Assembly (NCBI GenBank): GCA_934589675.1 | Contig: CAKTOF010000006.1 | Location: 1 to 64,000 of the forward strand | Source of the DNA: an uncultured Oscillospiraceae bacterium | Lineage (GTDB): Bacteria > Bacillota > Clostridia > Oscillospirales > Oscillospiraceae | Length of the DNA stretch: 64,000 nucleotides | Direction of reading: 5' to 3' | Shown here: one piece after another, positions 48,839 to 58,021 of the stretch | Layout of the letters: each line of letters starts with the position of its first letter | Position numbering within the stretch: the stretch's first letter is position 1 | Notes under the pieces: generated by a model | Seen by the model: only the letters and a program-made list of their open reading frames with translations | Database searches by the model: none | What the model was told of the DNA's origin: nothing | Program-made: the position numbers and the translations under genes

Positions 48839-49582
48839 ATGGCGCTGTTTCAAAAGAAAAGCGGCGGCAATGCCGAGGGGCGGGCAGTCCCTCGGCATAT
48901 CGCCATTATCATGGACGGGAACGGCCGCTGGGCCAAAAAGCGCGGCCTCCCGCGCACGGCCGGCCATGCCGCCGGCGCGGAGACGTTCCGCCGCATCGCG
49001 ACGTACTGCCGCGACATCGGCGTGGAGTATCTGACGGTGTACGCCTTCTCCACGGAGAACTGGAAGCGCTCGGAGGCCGAGGTCTCGGCCATTATGGGAT
49101 TGCTGGAAAAGTACCTGCTCGAGGCCATTTCGGACATGGAGAAAAACCGCGTCCGCATCGGCTTTTTCGGCGACCTTTCGCGCCTGAGTCCCAAGCTGCG
49201 GGAGCTGGCGCAGCAGGCGTCGGCGCGCTCGCAGGAGTTTGAGGGCGTGCAGGCCAACCTGTGCATCAACTACGGCGGGCGCGACGAGATCGTACACGCC
49301 GCGCGCGAATATGCAAAGGCGTGCGCGGCGGGGCAGGCGCAGCCGGATGCGCTGGACGAGGCGGCGTTTTCGGAGCTTCTGTACTCAGCCGGGATGCCCG
49401 ACCCGGATCTCGTCATCCGGCCGAGCGGGGAGATCCGCATCTCAAACTTCCTGCTGTGGCAGAGCGCCTATGCGGAGTTTTATTTTACCGACGTGCTCTG
49501 GCCTGATTTCACGCCGGAGGAACTTGAGCGCGCGATCGAAAGCTACAACGGCCGCTCGCGCAGATTTGGAGGCGTGAAATGA
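48839..49582 (+). CDS. uppS: isoprenyl transferase (undecaprenyl pyrophosphate synthase)
   Basis: A 247-residue cis-prenyltransferase. The catalytic Asp26 is in IIMDGNGRWA, followed by RTAGHAAGAE; the C-terminal LVIRPSGEIRISNFLLWQSAYAEF spans the substrate-binding RxSGExRxSNF motif in two stretches. It makes the C55 carrier lipid for wall synthesis. The stop overlaps the cdsA start (ATGA). Confidence 0.95.
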   Translation: MALFQKKSGGNAEGRAVPRHIAIIMDGNGRWAKKRGLPRTAGHAAGAETFRRIATYCRDIGVEYLTVYAFSTENWKRSEAEVSAIMGLLEKYLLEAISDMEKNRVRIGFFGDLSRLSPKLRELAQQASARSQEFEGVQANLCINYGGRDEIVHAAREYAKACAAGQAQPDALDEAAFSELLYSAGMPDPDLVIRPSGEIRISNFLLWQSAYAEFYFTDVLWPDFTPEELERAIESYNGRSRRFGGVK

Positions 49583-50391
49583 AAAAGAGGATTCTAGTGG
49601 CGGTCATCTGCGTGCCGCTGCTGCTGGCGGTCATCTTGTGCCTGCCGCCCATCGGGTTTACGATTTTGCTCATGGCGCTTTGTGCCATCGGCGCGTGGGA
49701 GCTCATGCACCCGACGGGGCTTGTCAGCAATCGCTGGATGCTCGGCTGCGCCATGGTCATGGCGGCGCTCGTGCCGCTGTGGAGCTATTTTGGCAGCGAG
49801 TTTTTGCCGATGCTCGCGGGGCTGACGGTGTTCTCGCTGTGCATTTTCGGCGGGATGCTGAAATTCCACGCGACCGTGACGGCGCAGGGCATGTGCAGCA
49901 CGTTTTTCGCGGGCGTTGTCATGCCGTACTTCTTCAGCGCGCTCGTGCGCCTGCTCGTGCAGGAGGATGGGCGGTTTCTCATCCTTGTGCCGCTGCTCAT
50001 CGCCTTCATCGCCGACGGCGGGGCGTACTTTGCCGGCCGCGCGTTTGGCAAGCACAAGCTCGCGCCGGTCGTCAGCCCGAAAAAGACGGTCGAGGGACTT
50101 GTCGGCGGCTATATCTGCGCCATCGTGGGCATGATGATCTATTGCCTCATTGTAAATAAGTGCTTTGACCGCGATGTCAGCTACGTCTCCGGGCTCGTGT
50201 GCGCCGCTGTCGGCGCGTCCGTGTCTGTCGTGGGCGACCTCGTGTTTTCCGTCATCAAGCGCCAGACCGGCATCAAGGACTACGGCAAGCTCCTGCCCGG
50301 TCACGGCGGCGTCATGGACCGGTTCGACAGCATGATTACGACGGCCCCGGCCGTCGAGGTGATCGTGCTGCTGCTGCCGCTTCTGGGGTGA
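49579..50391 (+). CDS. cdsA: phosphatidate cytidylyltransferase
   Basis: A 270-residue polytopic enzyme making CDP-diacylglycerol from phosphatidate and CTP. The C-terminal CDP signature is clear: VGDLVFSVIKRQTGIKDYG with LLPGHGGVMDRFDS. Its product feeds PssA encoded at 6246. The start overlaps uppS by four bases. Confidence 0.95.
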   Translation: MKKRILVAVICVPLLLAVILCLPPIGFTILLMALCAIGAWELMHPTGLVSNRWMLGCAMVMAALVPLWSYFGSEFLPMLAGLTVFSLCIFGGMLKFHATVTAQGMCSTFFAGVVMPYFFSALVRLLVQEDGRFLILVPLLIAFIADGGAYFAGRAFGKHKLAPVVSPKKTVEGLVGGYICAIVGMMIYCLIVNKCFDRDVSYVSGLVCAAVGASVSVVGDLVFSVIKRQTGIKDYGKLLPGHGGVMDRFDSMITTAPAVEVIVLLLPLLG

Positions 50392-50397
50392 TTCAAG

Positions 50398-51543
50398 ATG
50401 AGCAAGGTTCTCTCCATCCTCGGCTCGACCGGCTCCATCGGCCGGCAGACGCTCTCGTGTGTTGACCAGCTCGGCCTTTCTGTCTGCGCGCTTACGGCGG
50501 GCAGCAATGTCGGGCGCATGGAGGCGCAGTGCCGCAAATACCGCCCGCGCCTTGCCGTCATGGCGACGGACGCGGCCGCGCGGGACTTAAAGGCGCGCCT
50601 TTCGGGCCTGCCCATCGAGGTCGCGTCCGGCGCGGAGGGTCTGCTCGCCGCCGCGACGATGGCCGAGGCCGACACCGTCGTGACGGCCGTCATGGGCATG
50701 GTCGGCCTACAGCCGACGCTCGCGGCCATCGCGGAGAAAAAGCGCATCGCGCTGGCCAACAAGGAGACGCTCGTGTGCGCGGGCGAGCTTGTCATGGCCG
50801 CGGCGAGGGAGCACGGCGCCGAGATCGTGCCTGTGGACTCCGAGCATTCGGCCATTTTTCAGTGCCTGCAGGGCTGCCGCGACCGCGGCCAGATCCGCCG
50901 GCTCATCCTGACGGCCTCCGGCGGGCCGTTTTTCGGAAAATGCCGCGCGGAGCTGCAAAACGTGACGGCCGCCGACGCGCTGCGCCATCCGAACTGGGCC
51001 ATGGGGCCGAAGATCACGGTCGACAGCGCGAGCATGATGAACAAGGGTCTGGAATTCATCGAGGCCATGCGGCTTTATTCGCTCCCACCCGAGCAGGTGT
51101 CCATCGTCATCCACCGCCAGAGCGTCATCCACTCGCTTGTGGAGTTTGTCGACGGCGCCGTGCTCGCGCAGCTCGGCGTGCCGGATATGCGCATCCCAAT
51201 CCAGTATGCGCTCACATGGCCGGATCGCGCGCCGAGCCCGGCCGCGCCGCTCGACCTGCTCTCGTGCGGCAGCCTGACATTCGACGCGCCGGACACGGAG
51301 AATTTTCCGTGCCTTGCGCTCGCGCTGGACGCTGCAAAGCGCGGCGGGACGACCTGCTGCGCGCTCTCGAGCGCAAACGAGGACGCCGTGGCGCTGTTTT
51401 TGCAGGGAGAAATTGGGTTTTACGACATTGCGCGCCTCGTCTCCGGGGCGATGGAGGCCGTGCCGTTCGCGGCGCAGCCGACGCTCGGTCAGGTGATGGA
51501 CACCGACCGCGCGGCGAGAGAGTATGTCCAATCTCACAAATAA
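50398..51543 (+). CDS. dxr: 1-deoxy-D-xylulose 5-phosphate reductoisomerase
   Basis: A 381-residue NADPH-dependent enzyme of the MEP isoprenoid pathway. It has the N-terminal NADPH-binding LGSTGSIGRQTL, the ANKETLVCAGE segment, and the metal/substrate-binding PVDSEHSAIFQ, ASGGPF and PNWAMGPKITVDSASMMNKG. It lies 6 bp after cdsA; ispG in the same operon belongs to the same pathway. Confidence 0.96.
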   Translation: MSKVLSILGSTGSIGRQTLSCVDQLGLSVCALTAGSNVGRMEAQCRKYRPRLAVMATDAAARDLKARLSGLPIEVASGAEGLLAAATMAEADTVVTAVMGMVGLQPTLAAIAEKKRIALANKETLVCAGELVMAAAREHGAEIVPVDSEHSAIFQCLQGCRDRGQIRRLILTASGGPFFGKCRAELQNVTAADALRHPNWAMGPKITVDSASMMNKGLEFIEAMRLYSLPPEQVSIVIHRQSVIHSLVEFVDGAVLAQLGVPDMRIPIQYALTWPDRAPSPAAPLDLLSCGSLTFDAPDTENFPCLALALDAAKRGGTTCCALSSANEDAVALFLQGEIGFYDIARLVSGAMEAVPFAAQPTLGQVMDTDRAAREYVQSHK

Positions 51544-51555
51544 GGGTGAAGTAAT

Positions 51556-52605
51556 TTGTATATTGTCCTGGCGATTCTGATCTTCAGCTTTCTCATCCTC
51601 ATTCACGAGTTCGGCCATTTTATCACGGCGAAGCTGCTCGGGGTGCAGGTGAATGAGTTTTCCATCTTCATGGGGCCGAAGATCTTGCAGAAGCAGGGAA
51701 AAGAGACGGTCTATACGCTGCGCTGCCTACCCATCGGCGGCTACTGCGCCATGGAGGGCGAGGACGAGGACACGGGCAATCCCCGCGCGTTCGCCGCGAA
51801 GCCGTGGTGGCGGCGGCTCATCATTCTGGTCGCGGGCTCGTTTATGAACTATCTGGCGGGCTTTCTTGTGCTCGTCATCCTCTCGGCGCTCTCGGCGGGC
51901 TTTTACGTTCCGACCATCACGGGCTTCGACACGGGCTGCCCGCTCGAGGGGACGCTCCGGACGGGCGACGAAATTTATTCCATCGACGGCAGCCGCGTGC
52001 TCATCTACAGCGACGTGGCCACGCTGCTCTCGCGCGGCGCGGACACAACGTATGACCTCGTCGTCATCCGGGACGGCGAAAAGGTCGCGCTCGGCGGCGT
52101 CACGATGGAAAAGCGGGAGTACGAGGTAAACGGCCAGACCGTCCGGCGCTACGGGCTTTTGTTCGGCGCGGAGGAGGCGACGGCCGGGCGCGTGGTGAAA
52201 AACGCGTGGAACACGTCGCTCGACTTCGTACGCATGGTCGTCTGGGGCCTGAAAGACCTCGTGACGGGCGCGGTCGGGCTGCGCGATATGTCCGGCCCGG
52301 TCGGCATCGTGCAGGTCATCTCCGAGACGGGCAAAAGCTCGGCCAGCACGGCCGCAGGCGTGGAGAATGTGCTCTACCTCGGCGCGTTCATCGCCATCAA
52401 CCTCGCGTTCATGAACCTGCTGCCGCTGCCGGCGCTCGACGGCGGACGCGTGTTCTGCCTGCTCGTGACGACCGTCATCGAAAAGGCGACAAAAAAGAAG
52501 ATCGATCCGAAATACGAGAGCTACATCCACGCGGCGGGCATGGTTCTGCTGCTCGGCCTGATGGCCGTGATCACGCTCTCGGACGTCGTCAAGCTGTTTC
52601 GTTAA
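51556..52605 (+). CDS. rseP: RIP metalloprotease RseP/site-2 protease
   Basis: A 349-residue intramembrane zinc protease. The HExxH motif is His17-Glu18-Phe-Gly-His21 in the first helix, one PDZ domain spans about residues 115-205, and the third ligand motif NLLPLPALDGGR lies near residues 290-301. It cleaves membrane-bound regulators or signal peptides. TTG at 51556 is the start; no ATG fits the family N-terminus. Confidence 0.93.
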   Translation: MYIVLAILIFSFLILIHEFGHFITAKLLGVQVNEFSIFMGPKILQKQGKETVYTLRCLPIGGYCAMEGEDEDTGNPRAFAAKPWWRRLIILVAGSFMNYLAGFLVLVILSALSAGFYVPTITGFDTGCPLEGTLRTGDEIYSIDGSRVLIYSDVATLLSRGADTTYDLVVIRDGEKVALGGVTMEKREYEVNGQTVRRYGLLFGAEEATAGRVVKNAWNTSLDFVRMVVWGLKDLVTGAVGLRDMSGPVGIVQVISETGKSSASTAAGVENVLYLGAFIAINLAFMNLLPLPALDGGRVFCLLVTTVIEKATKKKIDPKYESYIHAAGMVLLLGLMAVITLSDVVKLFR

Positions 52606-52624
52606 AATAGAAAGGTAGATCAAT

Positions 52625-53662
52625 ATGACCCGGCAGATTGTTGCCGGCGGCGTCACCATCGGCGGCGGCGCGCCGGTGCGCATCCAGTCCATGCTCAACA
52701 CGAAAACGACGGACGAGGCGGCGTGCCTTGCCCAGATCGCGGAATTAAAAGACCTCGGCTGCGAGATCGTGCGCCTTGCCGTGCCCGACCGCGCTGCGGC
52801 GGAGAGCTTTTCCCGCATCGCGCAGGCGTCGCCGCTGCCGCTCGTGGCGGACATCCATTTTGATTACCGCCTCGCCATCGCGTGCGCGGAGGGCGGCGCG
52901 GCGAAGATCCGCATCAATCCCGGCAACATCGGCGGCGCGGACAAGGTGCGCGCCGTGGCCGACGCCTGCCGCGCCTCCGGCGTGCCGATCCGCGTCGGCG
53001 TCAACGGCGGCAGCTTAGAAAAAGACCTGCTCGAAAAATACGGCCGCCCGACGCCCGAGGCGCTCGTCGAGAGCGCGTTTTCGCACATCCGGCTGCTCGA
53101 GGAGTGCGGCTTTTATGACATCTGCGTGTCCATGAAGTCAAGCTCCGTGCCGCTGACCATCGCGGCCTACCGGCTGTTTTCAGAAAAATCGGATTATCCG
53201 CTCCACGTCGGCGTGACGGAGACGGGCACGCCGTACATGGGCACGATCAAGTCCGCCATGGGCATCGGCGGCCTGCTGTGCCTTGGCATCGGCGACACGA
53301 TCCGCGTCTCGCTCACCGCGCCACCTTCTGAGGAGATCCGCGCGGCCAAGGCGATCTTGTCCGCCGCGGGCGTTCGGCGCTTTGGGCCGGAGATCGTCTC
53401 GTGCCCGACGTGCGGCCGGACGAACATCGACCTCATCGGCCTTGCAAACAAGGTCGAGGCCGCGCTTTCCGGCTGCGAGAAAAATATCACGGTCGCCGTC
53501 ATGGGCTGCATCGTCAACGGCCCGGGCGAGGCGCGCGGGGCCGACATCGGCATCGCCGGCGGCGACGGCTGCGGCGCCGTATTCATCCGCGGCAAGCGGG
53601 TGTGCACCGTCCCGCAGGACGAGCTGCTGCCGACGCTGCTTTCGTACATCGACAAACTGTGA
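52625..53662 (+). CDS. ispG: 4-hydroxy-3-methylbut-2-en-1-yl diphosphate synthase
   Basis: A 345-residue iron-sulfur enzyme of the MEP pathway. The TIM-barrel half carries ADIHFDYRLA and RINPGNIGG; the C-terminal half has the cluster cysteines in SCPTCGRTN and GCIVNGPGEA. It makes HMBPP from MEcPP. It lies 19 bp after rseP and 6 bp before polC. Confidence 0.95.
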   Translation: MTRQIVAGGVTIGGGAPVRIQSMLNTKTTDEAACLAQIAELKDLGCEIVRLAVPDRAAAESFSRIAQASPLPLVADIHFDYRLAIACAEGGAAKIRINPGNIGGADKVRAVADACRASGVPIRVGVNGGSLEKDLLEKYGRPTPEALVESAFSHIRLLEECGFYDICVSMKSSSVPLTIAAYRLFSEKSDYPLHVGVTETGTPYMGTIKSAMGIGGLLCLGIGDTIRVSLTAPPSEEIRAAKAILSAAGVRRFGPEIVSCPTCGRTNIDLIGLANKVEAALSGCEKNITVAVMGCIVNGPGEARGADIGIAGGDGCGAVFIRGKRVCTVPQDELLPTLLSYIDKL

Positions 53663-53668
53663 GGGATC

Positions 53669-56600
53669 ATGGAGCAGACAGTCAAGCTATTGGAATTGTT
53701 CCCGGGCTTTGACCCGGAGGAGACGGAGCGGCCGGCTTGGGAGCAGGCCGTCGTCCGCCATGCGAAGATCGACCGTGCGGCGCGCGCCGTGACGGTCGAT
53801 CTGTCGTCTGCGGTGTATCTGCCCGTGGCCGAGCTCGAGCACGCCGAGCGCGCCATCGAGCGTGTCTACGGCCTGCACCGCATCCGCCTTAAGACGAGCT
53901 ATCCCGAAGAGCTGTTTGAAGCCATGGACTTTTCGGACTTAAACCGCGTGCTCGAGGACGCCTATTCGCCCGCGGCGGCCATTCTTGCCGGGTGCAAATG
54001 GGAGCTTTCGGGCGACGAGCTGCGCGCGAAACTGCGCGCCAACGGCGTCGACCAGCTCACGCCGCACCTGCACCGGGCCGAGCAGTTCGTGAAAGAGCGC
54101 TTCGGCAAAGCGGTCCGCATCACGCTCGTCCCTGGCTCAAAGGCCGAGGGTAGGGCGCTCTTTGAAGAGACCGAGCGCATCCGGCGCGAGGCCATGACCG
54201 CCATCCCGGCGCCGCACTTTAAAGATAAGGACAAGGACAGGCCGCCCCAGCCGAAGGCCATCTTTGGCCGCCCGTTCCGCGCCGAGCCGACGCCCATCGG
54301 CGCGCTGACGCTCGACATGAACCGTGTGGCCATCGAGGGAACGGTGTTCTCCGTGCAGCACCGCGAGCTCAAAAAGCGAAACGCCTGGGTCGTGAATTTT
54401 GATATGACCGACTACACCGGCTCCATCCGCATCAGCCAGTTCATGGAGGCCGAGGATGCAAAGCCCATCCTCGACCAGATCAAGGTCGGCTCGTGGTACC
54501 GCATCCAGGGCCGCATGACGTTCGACCGCTATGACAACGAGACGGTCATGCAGCTTAATTCCGTCATGGAGGCGAAAAAGCCCGTCCGGCTCGACACGGC
54601 CGAGGGCGCAAAGCGCGTCGAGCTGCATCTTCACACGAAGATGTCGTCCATGGACGCGCTGACGGAGACGAAGGACGCCGTCAAGCAGGCCGCCGCGTGG
54701 GGCCACCGCGCCATCGCCATCACCGATCATGGCGTATTGCAGTCGTTCCCGGACGCCATGAAGGCCGCCAAGGGCACAAAGGTCGCCGGGACGGACGAGG
54801 AGATCAAGATCCTCTACGGCTGTGAGGCGTACTTTGTCAACGACGTCGACGACCGCATCGTCGTCCACGGCAGGCAGAATGTGCCGCTCACAGGCGAGTT
54901 CATCGCCTTTGACCTCGAGACGACCGGCCTTTCGCCCGAGGATGACGCCATCACGGAGATCGGCGCCGTCATGTTCCGCAACGGCGAGCCGGCCGAGCAT
55001 TTCCAGATGTTCGTCAACCCGCACCGGCCGCTGACGCAGCGGGTCGCGGAGCTGACCGGCATCACAGACGAGATGCTCGCGGCCGCGCCGGAGCTGGACG
55101 AGGCCATCCCGAGCTTCCTCGCATTCTGCGGCGACCGGCCGCTCGTCGCGCACAACGCGGACTTTGACATGGGCTTTGTTGCCGCCGCGTGCAAAAAGCT
55201 CGGCATCGTCTACGACCCGACCTATCTCGACACGCTCATTATGGCGCAGAACATGCTGCCCGACCTCGGCAAGTACAAGCTGAACATCGTGGCCGACGCG
55301 CTGAGCCTGCCGGACTTCAACCACCACCGCGCCGACGACGACGCCGTGACCGTCGCGTATATGATCCAGCGCCTGTTTGCCCGCCTCATCGAGCAGGGCA
55401 TCGACACGACGGAAAAGATCAACCCGTACATGGAGACGCTGCGCTCGGGAAGCCGGATGAAGGGCCGCCATGCGCGCCACATGATCCTGCTCGCCAAAAA
55501 CCAGACGGGGCTTCGCAATCTCTACCGGCTCGTGTCCTACGCGCACCTGAAGTATTTCCACCGCAACCCGATCATTCCGAAGTCGGAGCTTGTCAAGTGG
55601 CGCGAGGGGCTGATCGTCGGCTCGGCCTGCGAGGCGGGCGAGCTGTTCCAGGCCATCGTAAGCGGGAAGAGCCACGCGGAGCTTACGCGCATCGCGTCGT
55701 TTTACGACTTCCTTGAGATCCAGCCCATCGCGAACAATATGTTCATGCTTGCCAAGGGCATCGCCAAGGACGTTGAGCAGCTGCGCGAGTATAACCGCAC
55801 GGTCGTCCAGCTCGGCCGCGAGCTTGACCGTCCCGTTGTCGCGACGGGCGACGTCCACTTTTTGGAGCCGCACGATGAGGTGTTCCGCCGCATCCTGCTG
55901 GCCACGAAGGGCTACGACGACGCCGACCGCGAGCTGCCCATCTACTTCCACACGACCGACGAGATGCTGCGCGAGTTTTCCTACCTCGGCAAGGACACGG
56001 CCCGCGAGGTCGTCGTGGACAACCCAAACCTCATCGCCGACATGTGCGAACGGCTGCGCCCCGTGCCGAAGGGCCTGTTCGCGCCGGCCATCGAAAACTC
56101 CGTCGGGCAGCTAAAGGACCTCGTCTACGGCCGGCTGCGCGAGCTCTACGGCGACAATCCGCCCGAGCTCATCACAAAGCGCGTCGAGCAGGAGATGCAT
56201 GACATCATCACCTGCCACTACGATGTCATTTACATGAGCGCGCAGAAGCTCGTGCAGAACTCGCTCGAGCACGGCTACCTTGTCGGTTCCCGCGGCTCGG
56301 TCGGGTCGAGCATCGTGGCCTACCTGTCCGGCATCACGGAGGTCAACTCCTTCCCGCCGCACTACCGCTGCCCGGAGTGCAAGTACACGACGTTCGAGGT
56401 CCCGGCCGGGTCGAAGTGCGGCGCGGATCTGCCGGACGCCGTCTGCCCGAAGTGCGGCGCGCCGATGGCAAAAGAGGGCTTCAACATCCCGTTTGAGACG
56501 TTCCTCGGCTTCGGCGGCGACAAGGTGCCGGACATCGACCTCAACTTCTCCGGCGAATATCAGGCGCGTGCGCACGCGTACTGCGTCGAGATGTTCGGCG

Positions 56601-57955
56601 CCGACCACGTCTTCCGCGCGGGCACCATCGGCACCGTCGCGGAGAAAACGGCCTACGGCTATGTGAAAAAGTTCCTGGCCGAACGGGAAAGGACGGCCTC
56701 AAAGGCCGAGGAGAACCGTCTCGCCTCCGGCTGCGTCGGCGTCAAGCGTACGACGGGCCAGCACCCCGGCGGCCTCGTCGTCATCCCGGCCGAAAACGAG
56801 ATCTGGGATTTCTGCCCCGTGCAGCACCCGGCCGACTCGACGGACTCCGACGCGTGGATCACAACGCATTTTGAGTATCACTCCATGGAGGAGAACCTGC
56901 TCAAGCTCGATATGCTCGGCCACGACGACCCGACGATGATCCGTATGCTTGAGGATCTGACGGGCGTGGACGCGAAGAAGATCCCGCTCGACGACAAGGA
57001 CACGATGTCCATCTTCACCTCGTCGAAGGTGCTCGGCTACGAAAACGACCCGCTGCTCGGCCCCACGGGCGCCGTCGCCATCCCGGAGTTCAACACGCGC
57101 TTCACACGCGGGATGCTGGAAGACACGCACCCGACGGAGTTTGATACGCTGCTGCGCCTGTCCGGCTTCTCGCACGGCACGGACGTCTGGCTCGGCAACG
57201 CGCGCGAGCTCATCCTGTCCGGCACGGCTGCCGTCGGCGAGGCCATCGGCTGCCGCGACGACATCATGCTCTATCTCATCTCGTGCGGCATGCCGGAAAA
57301 GCGCTCGTTCAAGATCATGGAGGCCGTCCGCAAAGGGCGCGGCCTGCCCGACGGCGCGGAGCAGGAGATGAAGGACGCCGGCGTGCCGGACTGGTACATC
57401 GACTCGTGCAAGAAGATCAAGTACTTATTCCCGAAGGCGCACGCCGTGGCCTACGTCATGATGGCGTTCCGCATCGCGTGGTTCAAGGTGCATGAGCCCC
57501 TGGCGTTCTACTCGGCGTACTTCTACCGCCGCAGCCAGAAGGGCGGCTTCGATGCAGCCATGATGACGCAGGGCGTCGAGCGCGTGAAGGAAGAGATCAA
57601 GCGCATCGACTCCGACCCCGAGGCCTCGGCCAAGGATCAGGATCTTCTGACAACGCTCGAGGTCTGCTATGAGTTCTACCTGCGCGGGCTGGAGTTTGCC
57701 AAGATCGACCTTTATGAGTCCGACGCGCTGCGCTTTAACCTGCGGGACGGCAAGCTGCTGCCGCCGTTCGTCTCCGTCGCGGGACTCGGCGAGACGGCCG
57801 CGCTCGACATTGCCGAGGGGCGCAAGGGCAAGCATTTTATCTCCGTTGAAGAGTTCAAGCTTGCCTGCAAGGTGTCCGATGCGAACATTGAAAGCCTCCG
57901 CGAGGCCGGTGTTTTTGGTGATTTGCCCAATACGAGTCAGGTGTCGCTGTTTTAA
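53669..57955 (+). CDS. polC: DNA polymerase III PolC-type, alpha subunit
   Basis: A 1428-residue Gram-positive replicative polymerase. Order: N-terminal region to about residue 210, OB-fold (IEGTVFSVQHRELKKRNAW), PHP domain starting KRVELHLHTKMSSMDAL, the inserted DEDDh 3'-5' exonuclease (FDLETTGL with Asp415 and Glu417), a four-Cys zinc site (CPEC, CPKC), and the polymerase palm with DIDLNFSGE. PolC is diagnostic of Firmicutes-type replication. Full length with no frameshift. Confidence 0.96.
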   Translation: MEQTVKLLELFPGFDPEETERPAWEQAVVRHAKIDRAARAVTVDLSSAVYLPVAELEHAERAIERVYGLHRIRLKTSYPEELFEAMDFSDLNRVLEDAYSPAAAILAGCKWELSGDELRAKLRANGVDQLTPHLHRAEQFVKERFGKAVRITLVPGSKAEGRALFEETERIRREAMTAIPAPHFKDKDKDRPPQPKAIFGRPFRAEPTPIGALTLDMNRVAIEGTVFSVQHRELKKRNAWVVNFDMTDYTGSIRISQFMEAEDAKPILDQIKVGSWYRIQGRMTFDRYDNETVMQLNSVMEAKKPVRLDTAEGAKRVELHLHTKMSSMDALTETKDAVKQAAAWGHRAIAITDHGVLQSFPDAMKAAKGTKVAGTDEEIKILYGCEAYFVNDVDDRIVVHGRQNVPLTGEFIAFDLETTGLSPEDDAITEIGAVMFRNGEPAEHFQMFVNPHRPLTQRVAELTGITDEMLAAAPELDEAIPSFLAFCGDRPLVAHNADFDMGFVAAACKKLGIVYDPTYLDTLIMAQNMLPDLGKYKLNIVADALSLPDFNHHRADDDAVTVAYMIQRLFARLIEQGIDTTEKINPYMETLRSGSRMKGRHARHMILLAKNQTGLRNLYRLVSYAHLKYFHRNPIIPKSELVKWREGLIVGSACEAGELFQAIVSGKSHAELTRIASFYDFLEIQPIANNMFMLAKGIAKDVEQLREYNRTVVQLGRELDRPVVATGDVHFLEPHDEVFRRILLATKGYDDADRELPIYFHTTDEMLREFSYLGKDTAREVVVDNPNLIADMCERLRPVPKGLFAPAIENSVGQLKDLVYGRLRELYGDNPPELITKRVEQEMHDIITCHYDVIYMSAQKLVQNSLEHGYLVGSRGSVGSSIVAYLSGITEVNSFPPHYRCPECKYTTFEVPAGSKCGADLPDAVCPKCGAPMAKEGFNIPFETFLGFGGDKVPDIDLNFSGEYQARAHAYCVEMFGADHVFRAGTIGTVAEKTAYGYVKKFLAERERTASKAEENRLASGCVGVKRTTGQHPGGLVVIPAENEIWDFCPVQHPADSTDSDAWITTHFEYHSMEENLLKLDMLGHDDPTMIRMLEDLTGVDAKKIPLDDKDTMSIFTSSKVLGYENDPLLGPTGAVAIPEFNTRFTRGMLEDTHPTEFDTLLRLSGFSHGTDVWLGNARELILSGTAAVGEAIGCRDDIMLYLISCGMPEKRSFKIMEAVRKGRGLPDGAEQEMKDAGVPDWYIDSCKKIKYLFPKAHAVAYVMMAFRIAWFKVHEPLAFYSAYFYRRSQKGGFDAAMMTQGVERVKEEIKRIDSDPEASAKDQDLLTTLEVCYEFYLRGLEFAKIDLYESDALRFNLRDGKLLPPFVSVAGLGETAALDIAEGRKGKHFISVEEFKLACKVSDANIESLREAGVFGDLPNTSQVSLF

Positions 57956-57956
57956 C

Positions 57957-57985
57957 TTGATTTTCACTTGGCAGCGTGCTACCAT
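57957..57985 (+). promoter_or_regulatory. histidine operon promoter
   Basis: TTGATT (57957-57962), a 17-nt spacer and TACCAT (57980-57985), starting right after the polC stop and 36 bp before hisZ. The -10 is a weak match. Confidence 0.5.
57969..57984. promoter_or_regulatory. imperfect dyad over the hisZ -10
   Basis: TGGCAGC (57969-57975) and GCTACCA (57978-57984) form a 7-2-7 dyad with one mismatch, covering the -10. A CTACCA direct repeat follows at an 8-bp period (57979 and 57987). It is a candidate operator for the HTH domain of the HisB fusion. Confidence 0.4.
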
Positions 57986-58021
57986 ACTACCAAATTAGTC
58001 AATGAAAGTGAAGGGATCTCC

